From positions 61,137 to 125,136 of the forward strand of contig JAYODW010000005.1 in the NCBI GenBank assembly GCA_038116745.1: a stretch of 64,000 nucleotides of DNA, given 5' to 3'. This DNA comes from JAYODW01 sp038116745 (GTDB lineage Bacteria; Pseudomonadota; Gammaproteobacteria; Ga0077536). This document shows, one piece after another, positions 43,200 through 55,161 of the stretch. Position 1 is the first letter of the stretch, and the number at the start of each line of letters is the position of its first letter. A program made the translations under genes and the position numbers. The notes beneath the pieces are model-generated. The model was given only the letters and a program-made list of their open reading frames with translations, ran no database searches and was not told the DNA's origin.

Positions 43200-43321
43200 C
43201 CCTAATTTTCCTCTTAACAACTTTTCCATTACTCGGCTGCTAATTTGCAGTCTCTGTTTAAAGCGAAACTCAGATTCGTAAATTAACCCTGGCTCCAGAA
43301 AACACCGGGGTGCTGCGAAGA

Positions 43322-45730
43322 TCAGTGGTGCCGGAGCAGATCCTGCTCATCTTCCGGTTCCGCACCTTCGGCACTTTTTCTCTGCTCTTCAGCTTCGTCG
43401 TCTTCCAGGGCCTGGGGCGAATGTTGTAGAGCGATCTCAAACACTTCATCTATCCAACGCACGGGAATGATCTTCAGACCTGACTTTATGTTCGCGGGGA
43501 TTTCTTTCAAGTCACGCTCATTCTCAATAGGAATAACAACCTCTTTGATACCCCCACGAAGCGCGGCCAGGAGCTTCTCTTTCAAGCCGCCTATCGGCAG
43601 CACTTCTCCACGAAGCGTAATCTCGCCGGTCATCGCAACGCTGGCTTTAACGGGAATTCCGGTCAAGGCGGAGACCATAGCGATGCACATTCCAATTCCA
43701 GCACTCGGGCCGTCTTTCGGCGTTGCTCCCTCAGGGACGTGAAAGTGCACATCCCGAGAGCTGTAGAAATCAGGCGTGATCCCAAGCGATCGAGAGCGAC
43801 TCCTGACAACCGTCATAGCTGCCTTGATGGACTCCTGCATCACGTCGCCAAGGCGGCCGGTATAAATCTCCTTTCCGCCGCCTGGCACGACTACGGCTTC
43901 TATTGTCAGGAGGTCGCCTCCTACCTCGGTCCAAGCAAGACCACACACCTGACCGACCCGGTCCTCTGAGTCCGCCAGACCGAAACGGAATTTCCTGACC
44001 CCGAGAAATTTTTCCAACGTCCTGGGCGTCACCTGTACCGCTTTATTCGTTGGTTTCTGCAACACGCTCTTCACCACCTTGCGGCAGATCTTTGAGACTT
44101 CCCGTTCCAGATTCCGCACGCCCGCCTCTCGCGTGTAGTAACGAATGATGTCCCGAATGGCACCCTCGGTGATTTGCACCTCTGCTGCCCGCAGCCCGGT
44201 GTTATCCATCTGCTTTGGCACGAGATATTTCTGAGCAATACTGACTTTCTCATCTTCCGTGTATCCGGAAAGCCTGATGACTTCCATGCGGTCGAGCAGA
44301 GGCGCTGGAATATTCATGCTGTTTGCGGTTGTGACGAACATCACCTCTGAAAGATCATAGTCGACCTCAAGATAGTGGTCGTTAAATGCGTTGTTCTGCT
44401 CGGGGTCGAGTACTTCCAGCAAAGCGGATGCCGGATCACCGCGGAAATCCATCGCCATTTTGTCGACTTCATCGAGCAGGAACAGCGGATTACGAGTTCC
44501 TACCTTGGCCATGTTCTGCACGACTTTTCCTGGAAGAGCGCCGACGTAAGTACGGCGATGTCCGCGGATTTCCGCCTCGTCCCGAACACCGCCCAGAGAC
44601 ATGCGCACAAATTTCCTGTTGGTCGCACGAGCAATCGAGCGCCCCAGGGATGTCTTGCCGACGCCGGGAGGGCCCACCAGGCACAGAATCGGCCCTTTCA
44701 TTTTCTTCACCCGCAGCTGCACAGCGAGATATTCGAGGATCCGTTCTTTGACCTTTTCTAACCCGTAGTGGTCCGCCTCAAGAATTTCTTCAGCTCGCTC
44801 CAGATCCCGCCCGATTCGGCTACGCTTTTTCCACGGCACGGAGACGATCCAGTCGATGTAGTTACGCACGACCGTGGCCTCAGCCGACATCGGCGACATC
44901 ATGCGTAATTTTTTAAGCTCTGACTCTGCCCTTTCCCGCGCCTCTTTCGACATTCCGGCTTCGGCAATCTTCTGCGCCAGCTCGTCGAACTCGCTGACAC
45001 CGTCCTCCATTTCCCCAAGCTCGTTCTGGATAGCCTTCATCTGCTCGTTCAGGTAGTACTCGCGCTGACTTTTCTCCATCTGTTTTTTAACGCGCCCACG
45101 CAGGCGCTTCTCTACCTGGAGGAGGTCAATCTCCGAATCCATCAAGGCAATCAGGTGTTCCAGCCTCTCGCGGAGGGGGATGAGTTCCAGAATTTCCTGC
45201 TTGCTCTCGATCTTGATCGCCATGTGGGCTGCAATCGTGTCGGCAAGGCGCGAGGGATCATCAATACTTGTCAGGGAGGAAATGATTTCCGACGGGACCT
45301 TCTTGTTCAGCTTCACATACTGATCGAATTGCCCCATGAGGGAGCGGCTCAGTACTTCCGCCTCTCTGTCGCTGACCTGCTCAGCTTCCACCGCTTCTAC
45401 TTCAGCTGTGTACAGATCTTCTACTTCCAGAAAGCGTACGACCCGCCCACGCCTGACTCCCTCTACGAGTACTTTTATAGTGCCGTCAGGGAGCTTGAGC
45501 AGCTGAAGAATGTTTGAAACCGTGCCGATCGCGTGGATGTCCTTCGGCTGAGGGTTGTCGTCACCTGCATCCTTCTGCGCAACGAGGAGGATCTGCTTAC
45601 CCGCCTCCATCGCACGCTCCAGCGCCCGGATCGATTTCTCCCGCCCGACGAACAGCGGTATGACCATATGCGGATAGACAACAACGTCCCGCAGGGGCAG
45701 TACGGCGAACTCGCCGACAGCATCAGACAT
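43322..45730 (-). CDS. lon: ATP-dependent Lon protease
   Basis: Lon is the cytosolic AAA+ serine protease that removes damaged and short-lived regulatory proteins. From the ATG at 45730 it has 802 residues. The N-terminal substrate-binding domain starts EFAVLPLRDVVVYPHMVIPL. Walker A is GPPGVGKTS near residue 355, and the catalytic Ser lies in KDGPSAGIGM near residue 677 with the partner Lys about 43 residues later. An extension to 45790 is possible but unconserved. The acidic tail is longer than in E. coli. It lies 179 bases after clpX. Confidence 0.96.
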   Translation of the reverse strand: MSDAVGEFAVLPLRDVVVYPHMVIPLFVGREKSIRALERAMEAGKQILLVAQKDAGDDNPQPKDIHAIGTVSNILQLLKLPDGTIKVLVEGVRRGRVVRFLEVEDLYTAEVEAVEAEQVSDREAEVLSRSLMGQFDQYVKLNKKVPSEIISSLTSIDDPSRLADTIAAHMAIKIESKQEILELIPLRERLEHLIALMDSEIDLLQVEKRLRGRVKKQMEKSQREYYLNEQMKAIQNELGEMEDGVSEFDELAQKIAEAGMSKEARERAESELKKLRMMSPMSAEATVVRNYIDWIVSVPWKKRSRIGRDLERAEEILEADHYGLEKVKERILEYLAVQLRVKKMKGPILCLVGPPGVGKTSLGRSIARATNRKFVRMSLGGVRDEAEIRGHRRTYVGALPGKVVQNMAKVGTRNPLFLLDEVDKMAMDFRGDPASALLEVLDPEQNNAFNDHYLEVDYDLSEVMFVTTANSMNIPAPLLDRMEVIRLSGYTEDEKVSIAQKYLVPKQMDNTGLRAAEVQITEGAIRDIIRYYTREAGVRNLEREVSKICRKVVKSVLQKPTNKAVQVTPRTLEKFLGVRKFRFGLADSEDRVGQVCGLAWTEVGGDLLTIEAVVVPGGGKEIYTGRLGDVMQESIKAAMTVVRSRSRSLGITPDFYSSRDVHFHVPEGATPKDGPSAGIGMCIAMVSALTGIPVKASVAMTGEITLRGEVLPIGGLKEKLLAALRGGIKEVVIPIENERDLKEIPANIKSGLKIIPVRWIDEVFEIALQHSPQALEDDEAEEQRKSAEGAEPEDEQDLLRHH

Positions 45731-45909
45731 GGGGGTTTTCTCCACTGTTTGGCATCGGGGAATGCCGGGGGATACGCCGCAACATCGCACGTGGGATCAA
45801 ATCGGCGAACGCCTTCGACCTGGCGGCCGTTGGAAGACCGCTCGATCCTAATCGATTGCGGTTCGAGTGCAGCGCGTCGCGGGGAGCAGACTGCTTCAAC
45901 CGCGGCTGC

Positions 45910-47187
<1,278 letters not shown>

Positions 47188-47228
47188 GCTTATTTTCCTC
47201 GAAGCAATATTTCCGCCGCAGGCGCAGG

Positions 47229-47876
47229 TTACTCAGCGTCCGCCGATTCCCGCTTCGCCAGGACGGCGTCGATGATACCGTACTCCACTGCCTCTTCGGC
47301 GCTCATGAAGCGGTCTCGATCGGTGTCATTCGCGATCTTGTCCAGAGGCTGCCCGGTATGACCAGCAAGGATGTGGTTCAACCTGTCCCGCGCCTTGAGA
47401 ATCTCGCGCGCATGGATGTCGATATCGCTCGCCTGCCCCTGAAAACCGCCAAGCGGTTGATGAATCATTACCCGCGAGTGCGGCAGGCAATAACGTTTGC
47501 CTGCAGCGCCGCCGGACAGGAGCAATGCGCCCATGCTGGCGGCCTGGCCGATACACATCGTGCTGACCGCCGGTTTGATGAACTGCATGGTGTCGTAGAT
47601 CGCGAGACCTGCAGACACCGAACCGCCGGGCGAGTTGATGTAGAAGTGAATGTCCTTGTCCGGATTCTCAGACTCCAGAAACAGGAGCTGTGCCACGATG
47701 ACGTTTGCCACGTAGTCCTCGACCGGACCGACAAGAAAAATGACCCGTTCTTTCAGCAGACGCGAGTAGATGTCGTAAGCGCGCTCGCCGCGAGCTGACT
47801 GCTCTACGACCATAGGCACCAGGTTCAATCCCCGGGTGCCTAACCCACCAGTAAAATCGCTGTTGAAAGTGGACAT
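47229..47876 (-). CDS. clpP: ATP-dependent Clp protease proteolytic subunit ClpP
   Basis: ClpP is the tetradecameric serine peptidase used by ClpA and ClpX. The 215-residue protein has the triad Ser114 (GQAASMGALLL), His139 (HSRVMIHQPLGG) and an Asp near 188 (DTDRDRFMSAEEAVEYG). The N-terminal SARGERAYDIYSRLLKERV and FYINSPGGSVSAGLAIYDTM are standard. Its ATG overlaps the tig stop as TGATG, so tig and clpP are translationally coupled. Confidence 0.97.
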   Translation of the reverse strand: MSTFNSDFTGGLGTRGLNLVPMVVEQSARGERAYDIYSRLLKERVIFLVGPVEDYVANVIVAQLLFLESENPDKDIHFYINSPGGSVSAGLAIYDTMQFIKPAVSTMCIGQAASMGALLLSGGAAGKRYCLPHSRVMIHQPLGGFQGQASDIDIHAREILKARDRLNHILAGHTGQPLDKIANDTDRDRFMSAEEAVEYGIIDAVLAKRESADAE

Positions 47877-49210
47877 CAAGACTCCGCCTCGTCGTTTTTC
47901 CCAGTCTGCATTGGATTCATCAGACCGTCAAATGTAGTAGTAACTTCAGTAACTTGCGCTTTTTCAGCCAGCCACGCGACGGCCTCGTCTTCAAGACAAA
48001 GCGCCTCTACCTGCCGCAGCTGGTCTGGGTTTTCATAGTGCCAGTTCACGACAGCCGCAGGGTCTTCGTAGCTCGCTGCAGCCTCTTCAATCATCTGCCT
48101 CACTTTGCCGGGGTCAGCCTTGATCTCGGAGGCCTTGACCACCTCAGCCATGAGCAGGCCTAACCTGACTCGCTCCTCGGCCCGTGCGCGGACCGCTGAT
48201 TCGAGGTCGCCAGCGGCTTTCGCCGGGTCCAAGCCCCTCATCAGAAGCTCCTGCTGCATCTGGCGCCTGAGACCATCCATCTCCCCGGATACCAGGGCCT
48301 GAGGAACATCAAAAGCGTTGGCCTCCACCAGCCTGCTCATCACCTGCTGGTTAAAGCGCTGCTTGGTGGCGCGATCCCGTTCCTTTTCCATGTTCTTACG
48401 GATTTCGGCGCGGAAGGCATCCATCCCGCCTTCCTTGACGCCGAAGCGCTCAAAAAACTGCTGGTCCAGCTCTGGCAACTGCGGCTGTGAAACCTTTTTC
48501 ACTGTGACCGCGAACTGAACTGGCTTACCCGCCAGCGTCTCGTTGCGGTATTCGTCAGGGAACCTGAGGTCCAGCGTGACCTGTGCGCCCGCGGCCTGGT
48601 CCAGCAGACCATCCTCGAAGCCTTCAATCATCGAGCCCGTGCCGAGCTCAAGGGGGAAATCCTCCCCGCTGCCACCAGGAAATTCCGCGCCCTCTATGCT
48701 GCCGGTGAAGTCAATCTGGACCTGGTCCCCTTGTGTTGAAGCACGCTCGACTTCAATCCACTCCCGGTTCTGCTGCCGCAGCTTGTCGATCATGACATCG
48801 ATATCAGCGTCGACGACTTCACAGACGGTTTTTTCGAGCTTCAGCTCTTCCAGCGGCGCGAGCTCGATCTCCGGAAAAACTTCAAAACTCGCCGTGAACT
48901 TGAGACCAGCTCCCGGATCGCTACTGACGGTGTCGATGGTCGGCTGGCCCGCCGGTCGCAGCGCTTCCTGACTCATCGCGTCAGCGAAGGAACTCTGCAG
49001 TAATTCGCCCACGACTTCGTCGCGCACGCGCCGGCCGAACCGTTGCTTGACCACAGAGAGCGGCGCACGACCATTGCGAAACCCATCAATTTTGACCTTT
49101 TTGCACAGGTCGTCGAGGCGCGATTTGACCTGATCAGCGATCCGGTCCTCCGGTAGCTCAACCGTCAGACGGCGCTCCAGAGATGACGGCTTTTCGAGAG
49201 AAATTTGCAT
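47876..49210 (-). CDS. tig: Trigger factor
   Basis: Trigger factor is the ribosome-bound chaperone and prolyl isomerase that meets nascent chains. In the 444-residue protein the ribosome-binding signature lies near residue 45 (GFRNGRAPLSVVKQRFG). An FKBP-like domain at about 150-245 carries GDQVQIDFTGSIEGAEFPGG and GSMIEGFEDGLLDQAAG, and a helical C-terminal domain follows. It heads the tig-clpP-clpX-lon block and is preceded by a tRNA-Leu gene. Confidence 0.97.
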   Translation of the reverse strand: MQISLEKPSSLERRLTVELPEDRIADQVKSRLDDLCKKVKIDGFRNGRAPLSVVKQRFGRRVRDEVVGELLQSSFADAMSQEALRPAGQPTIDTVSSDPGAGLKFTASFEVFPEIELAPLEELKLEKTVCEVVDADIDVMIDKLRQQNREWIEVERASTQGDQVQIDFTGSIEGAEFPGGSGEDFPLELGTGSMIEGFEDGLLDQAAGAQVTLDLRFPDEYRNETLAGKPVQFAVTVKKVSQPQLPELDQQFFERFGVKEGGMDAFRAEIRKNMEKERDRATKQRFNQQVMSRLVEANAFDVPQALVSGEMDGLRRQMQQELLMRGLDPAKAAGDLESAVRARAEERVRLGLLMAEVVKASEIKADPGKVRQMIEEAAASYEDPAAVVNWHYENPDQLRQVEALCLEDEAVAWLAEKAQVTEVTTTFDGLMNPMQTGKNDEAES

Positions 49211-49295
49211 GGTCCGTAAGTTTCCAAGCTGTTTAGAGGCGGCGCCGCCAGCGTGTCGACGGCCAGCCGCGCGTTACAGGACGCTGTGATTCAGT

Positions 49296-49382
<87 letters not shown>

Positions 49383-49499
49383 TTATCTGAATCTGTGCGC
49401 GAGTCAGGCAGACGCCTGTTCGTGCCCCCCCGCGGCTGCTCCTTCGACCGACTAATGTCGGGAAACCGAAGAGCACATCCGGAGGGGAAAGCGGGGCGC

Positions 49500-49505
49500 A
49501 TTATA
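49500..49505 (-). promoter_or_regulatory. -10 element of the tRNA-Leu(TAG) promoter
   Basis: On the minus strand a perfect TATAAT is followed by a GC-rich discriminator GCGCC, typical of stringently controlled stable-RNA promoters. It lies about 120 nt upstream of the tRNA 5' end. The -35 is not clear. Confidence 0.55.
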
Positions 49506-49561
49506 GGAAAGGCGGCAGGCCGCCGGAAGGGCTGAAACCGCGGCGGATCCGTCCCGGCTGC

Positions 49562-49567
49562 TATACT
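49562..49567 (+). promoter_or_regulatory. Possible -10 for the exported glutaredoxin-like gene
   Basis: TATACT on plus lies about 54 nt upstream of the ATG at 49621. A convincing -35 is not seen, so the call is tentative. Confidence 0.35.
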
Positions 49568-49620
49568 CGCGAGGCATTTTTTGGGCACTAAGACTGCGCT
49601 GACGCAAGGAGAGATTGAAG

Positions 49621-50190
49621 ATGACCTTGAACACCGGAACAGCGACCAGATTTCTCTGGTCAGCGCTTACTGTCTTCAGCCTCAGCACGACCGCGCAGGA
49701 ATGCACCGATGAGAATGGGGATCCGCTTCCGGAGAACAGCTGCCAGAGCAGCTATCGCATGGTTGTCGAGTGCATTGAGCCGGACGGGAGCTACTCCTAT
49801 CGAGACGCCTGTCCGCCAGGCATGACCAAAGCAAGCGAGAAGAAACTCTTCATCGTGGGCGCGGGCGCCGACAGCTCGATGGCTGGAGCCGCAGCCGCCG
49901 CACCTATCACCTTCTATACCGTGCCGGACTGCGACGCTTGCGACCTGACCCGAAATGCATTCACCAGCCGCAATATCCCCTTCACGGAAGTCAACGTGCA
50001 GGACGACGCGGAAGCTCAAGAGGCGATGCGCGCGAAAACCGGCGGGCTCACGGTACCCACGGCGGTCATCGGCCAGACCGCGGTTAGCGGATACAACCGG
50101 GATTCGCTCGACAACGCGCTGCGCAACGCAGGGTATCCGATTGCCGACGCGAGCAAACCCGCCGCAGCGCCTGAAGAAGTCTCGGAGTAG
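49621..50190 (+). CDS. Exported glutaredoxin-like protein
   Basis: The 189-residue protein starts at an ATG 7 nt after AAGGAGA. A signal segment (TRFLWSALTVFSLSTTAQE, about residues 9-27) is followed by a Cys-containing, DUF4124-like segment (QSSYRMVVECIEPDGSYSYR, DACPPGM). A C-terminal glutaredoxin/thioredoxin-like domain starts near residue 93 (PITFYTVPDCDACDLTRNAF). The CDAC motif, GLTVPTAVIG with the cis-Pro and the following SGYNRDSLDNAL fit glutaredoxins. It may act on thiols in the periplasm. It is followed 11 nt later by the SnoaL-like gene. Confidence 0.85.
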   Translation: MTLNTGTATRFLWSALTVFSLSTTAQECTDENGDPLPENSCQSSYRMVVECIEPDGSYSYRDACPPGMTKASEKKLFIVGAGADSSMAGAAAAAPITFYTVPDCDACDLTRNAFTSRNIPFTEVNVQDDAEAQEAMRAKTGGLTVPTAVIGQTAVSGYNRDSLDNALRNAGYPIADASKPAAAPEEVSE

Positions 50191-50201
50191 CTGCGGAGCT
50201 C

Positions 50202-50633
50202 ATGTTCGAAACCGCTCTGGACGCTGAGGCTGCCTTTTATTCTGCCTTCGGAGCCGGTGACCTCGAAGCTCTGATGCGAATCTGGGATAAGGAGAATCCT
50301 GTCTGCATACACCCTAACGGCCCGCGTCTCGAAGGTCTCGAATCGATTAGAGAGAGCTGGCGCATGATTCTCGAGCAGGACTTGCCGCGCAGCTTCAGTC
50401 TGCGGGGTCGCATCATCACCGGGGATGCGGAACACCAGGTCCACATGCTGGAAGAACGAATCACCGTCCCCGGCACCAACTTTGTAGCGCCGCCTGTCCT
50501 GGCCACCAATGTCTACCGTCGCCGTCAGCAGAGCTGGCTGATGGTCCTGCACCACGCCAGCGTTGCGCCTGCGAGCCTTCCTGCTGTGCGCCCACCGCCG
50601 GCCACGCCACCGCGCTCCGAGACTTTGCACTGA
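50202..50633 (+). CDS. SnoaL-like (NTF2-fold) protein
   Basis: This 143-residue protein has the pattern of a small NTF2-fold protein: an N-terminal helix pair EAAFYSAFGAGDLEALMRIWDKE, then VCIHPNGPRLEGLESIRESWRMIL and a sheet region ending RQQSWLMVLHHAS. Proteins of this type include ketosteroid-isomerase-like enzymes and domains of unknown function; no catalytic assignment can be made. The C-terminal 30 residues are Pro- and Ala-rich and likely disordered. It is probably cotranscribed with the glutaredoxin-like gene. Confidence 0.8.
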   Translation: MFETALDAEAAFYSAFGAGDLEALMRIWDKENPVCIHPNGPRLEGLESIRESWRMILEQDLPRSFSLRGRIITGDAEHQVHMLEERITVPGTNFVAPPVLATNVYRRRQQSWLMVLHHASVAPASLPAVRPPPATPPRSETLH

Positions 50634-50673
50634 GATTGTGATCCACCGGAGCCGGCTGCCTGGCAGCTGCTGT

Positions 50674-51510
50674 TCAGGACGGAGCCGGCCCTTCTGACAC
50701 CAGAGTGATGGCTTGTGAGGTCACCGTGTGCGACTGAAACCACTCAGCATCACTGTCTTTGGCTGGCACCCGTGCAGCCTGGACATAGCGTCCTGCGAAA
50801 GCCAGAGGGAAAGGCGACCGGTCGAACGGATAAGGTGTCAATGAGTAAAGATCGTCGCCCAGTGGCCGCAGGGTAATTTCTGTGTCGCTGACGCTGTCTC
50901 GCGGCACATGCGCAAACTTTGTTTCGACACGCTCTCCTGCGTGAGCGCAGTTGAAATAGAGGGCCAGTGTGTCGAAGAACTGCAGCTGTTTGTAATTCTG
51001 AAAGAGCGCGGATCGCTCCACCCACCCCGCGGTCTCAGACGCCGAGCTGAGTTGCTCTGTCAGGACGGCCTGACGCGCCAGTTCGGCGTCGAGCACAGCG
51101 TCCGCCAGCGCGCGCTTCTCCCCGGTCAAGCCGTCGAGCAGTACCTTGTCAGAAAGTCCGTAACGACCGTTGTAAAGCCCCCAGCTGTGCATGCTCGAGA
51201 GCAGCCCGCAGAACGCATGATGCTCGGCATTGAAATCCGGCGAAGCGCTGCTCGTTTTCAGGATCTCTTCAAATGGCGTCTGAACCAGATGGTAGGGCGG
51301 GCCTGTAGCCGGGTTCATGAGGGCCAGTTGGTCCCAATGCTGCCAGCCCGCATCGTGGTTCTGCACGACAAACAACACCAGCTCCACCGGGCTGACCGGT
51401 TCGAAGTCTGCATTACCAAAATGACGCGCGAAGTCTGCTGCGAGGGCTGTGTGCTGCTGCATGGTGATGACGAAATTCGCGGAACCACGCGGCGCTGTCT
51501 GCACGATCAT
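50674..51510 (-). CDS. DUF3891 family protein
   Basis: This 278-residue soluble protein has the DUF3891 pattern: QQHTALAADFARHFGN near residue 17, VQNHDAGWQHWD near residue 52, and a helical HHAFCGLLSSMHSWGLYNGR near residue 96. The repeated His/Asp residues in QQH, NHD and EHHAF suggest a metal-dependent phosphohydrolase-like (HD-type) fold, which is an inference. The C-terminal half has a beta-rich region with an LYSLTPYPFD strand. Function is not known. It converges with the SnoaL-like gene. Confidence 0.75.
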   Translation of the reverse strand: MIVQTAPRGSANFVITMQQHTALAADFARHFGNADFEPVSPVELVLFVVQNHDAGWQHWDQLALMNPATGPPYHLVQTPFEEILKTSSASPDFNAEHHAFCGLLSSMHSWGLYNGRYGLSDKVLLDGLTGEKRALADAVLDAELARQAVLTEQLSSASETAGWVERSALFQNYKQLQFFDTLALYFNCAHAGERVETKFAHVPRDSVSDTEITLRPLGDDLYSLTPYPFDRSPFPLAFAGRYVQAARVPAKDSDAEWFQSHTVTSQAITLVSEGPAPS

Positions 51511-51651
51511 GTCAGACCAATCTCACTGCCAGACTGCTTTCCAGCATGCACGGTTCTTGGTACGCACCCGCCGGATGCGAATGTTAATGAGTGCATTGCC
51601 GCCGAACGCGGGTTGGAGATCGCGAGAGAGACGACGGAATAAATCAGGCGC

Positions 51652-51912
51652 TCACGCCGCGTCGCGGCGCTCTCTCCCCGAACGTCGCTCGGGTCCGGAG
51701 TAGGCGAGGTAATGCTGGATCAAGCTGCGTCGCCGCCCACGTCGGTCGGTCGACCGTCTGTCCGGCGCGCATGCCGCATCGTTAACTGCTTTGACCTGGC
51801 GGCGCTCAGGCCCGCTGTAGAGGACGTAGCTCTCGATCAAGCTGCGAGGCGTTCGACGTCGCTCTGCCGGTGGAAAGTCACCGTTGGAATGAAGATTTGA
51901 AGTTTCAGCCAT
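51652..51912 (-). CDS. Small Arg-rich protein with a duplicated YSGPERR motif
   Basis: The 86-residue protein has no signal or transmembrane segment. It contains two similar units: RRTPRSLIESYVLYSGPERR (about residues 19-38) and RRRSLIQHYLAYSGPERRSG (about 60-79), each followed by a basic stretch; the spacer carries DRRSTDRRGRR. The repeat in two copies of a plausible protein motif, with different codons in each, supports a real gene. I do not recognise a family. YxGPERR-type strings occur at the ends of some c-di-GMP-linked proteins, but a function is not claimed. Confidence 0.65.
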   Translation of the reverse strand: MAETSNLHSNGDFPPAERRRTPRSLIESYVLYSGPERRQVKAVNDAACAPDRRSTDRRGRRRSLIQHYLAYSGPERRSGRERRDAA

Positions 51913-52169
51913 CTCAACTCAGGGCGCTTGCTGGCGGCAAGGGACTGGCCGTTCTGCAACGGCGTTCTCATTTTTTTTTGAGTATCTGAATTTCAGGTAT
52001 GCCCGGTCAAGCACTGGCGCTTTCCGTCTGCTACCTACCTGGACATCTGCCGGGGAGCACCGCAGCGGGTGCGAACCCGCCCGTGTCTTACTCCGTACTC
52101 ACACCGTGCAGCTGGCGCATGCGACTATCTGCTCCCGAACCCGTGTCGAACTGAACAAGGAGCGACGGC
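51913..52169. other. Spacer before the fadB-like gene with a small hairpin
   Basis: The 257-base divergent spacer contains a T-run near 51971 and a GCGGG/CCCGC hairpin (52065-52080) with a six-base loop in the leader of the downstream gene. No U-tract follows. No riboswitch class is recognised. Confidence 0.4.
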
Positions 52170-54263
<2,094 letters not shown>

Positions 54264-54286
54264 TCCTTAGGCCGGTTGCGCGGCGC

Positions 54287-54319
54287 CGCATCAACCGTCT
54301 TCAGACGACGGTTGATGCG
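54287..54319. terminator. Strong 13-bp hairpin between fadB-like gene and GST
   Basis: CGCATCAACCGTC and GACGGTTGATGCG are exact complements with a 7-base loop, in the gap between converging genes. There is no U-tract on either strand, so it may act with Rho or as an mRNA 3' stabiliser instead of as an intrinsic terminator. Confidence 0.55.
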
Positions 54320-54347
54320 CTAGACGGAGACAGTGTTAGGGCTGGCT

Positions 54348-54977
54348 TCAGTTCGCCGCGCTGGCGCGGCCGCTGACCACTTTATGCCAACGCGCCACGT
54401 TGGGGCAGTCGTCCGGGATCCCGAGTGACACCGCGGATCCGAAATCGATCGCGCACTGTGCCGTGATATCAGCGACCGAGTACGAGTCCCTGCCCAGGAA
54501 CTCATGCCTGCCGAGCTGCTCGTTCAGCTGCTGATAAAACCAGCCAGCGCGCCGCTTGCCGCGCTCGACCAGGGCCGGGATGAGGTCGAGGCTGGTCGGG
54601 CCAGGTAGTCCACGTCCCGCCAGGGCTTCCGTCTGATTGCGGAAAAACTCGCCGATCGCGCTGATGCCGTTGATCTCTGAAAAGCGCTCCCAGGCTTCAA
54701 TCTCGGCTGCTTCCTTGGGGTCATTACCGAGCAGGTTCGGCGCGGGATGGTGCGCTTCGACGAAACGGAAAATCGCGGGGGCCTCACGGATCACCGTACC
54801 GTCATCCAGCTCAAGCGCTGGCACCGTACCCCAGGGATTGATCTTGAGATAGGCATCACCACAGGTTTCGCCACCGAGGATGGAATGTTCAACTTTCTCT
54901 ACGTCCAATCCTTTTTCGGCAAGAAAGATGCGGACACGACGCGGATTCGGCGCCATCTGGCAGTCATGAAGCTTCAT
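54348..54977 (-). CDS. Glutathione S-transferase family protein
   Basis: The 209-residue cytosolic GST has an N-terminal thioredoxin-like domain (MAPNPRRVRIFLAEKGLD at the start, WGTVPALELDDGTVIREAPA with the cis-Pro and the Glu/Ala binding glutathione) and an all-helical C-terminal domain from about residue 85 ending VADITAQCAIDFGSAV. Substrate is unknown. The 184-base upstream region contains no ORF. The Asn near the usual catalytic position (MAPNPRRVR) instead of Ser or Tyr is seen in some theta/nu-like bacterial GSTs. Confidence 0.9.
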   Translation of the reverse strand: MKLHDCQMAPNPRRVRIFLAEKGLDVEKVEHSILGGETCGDAYLKINPWGTVPALELDDGTVIREAPAIFRFVEAHHPAPNLLGNDPKEAAEIEAWERFSEINGISAIGEFFRNQTEALAGRGLPGPTSLDLIPALVERGKRRAGWFYQQLNEQLGRHEFLGRDSYSVADITAQCAIDFGSAVSLGIPDDCPNVARWHKVVSGRASAAN

Positions 54978-55161
54978 CGGTTTCTCCTCGTTTTAGAAGC
55001 TGTCGGGCGCTGTATCGCGCCAGGGGATCATGAAAGTAGCAGAGTGCATGGGTGCGTAGTACAGCTCCCCGCAAGCACCCCACAGTGTCTGTCATTCACC
55101 GGGGCAGGTTTTCCACCCCTAAACGATTAGAGCCCCATCAGAACGTAACAGCTTCCGCTTA

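Noticed and set aside
43303..43312. CACCGGGGTG palindrome after lon as terminator
   Set aside because: Four paired bases with essentially no loop and only a short T-run; too weak to call.
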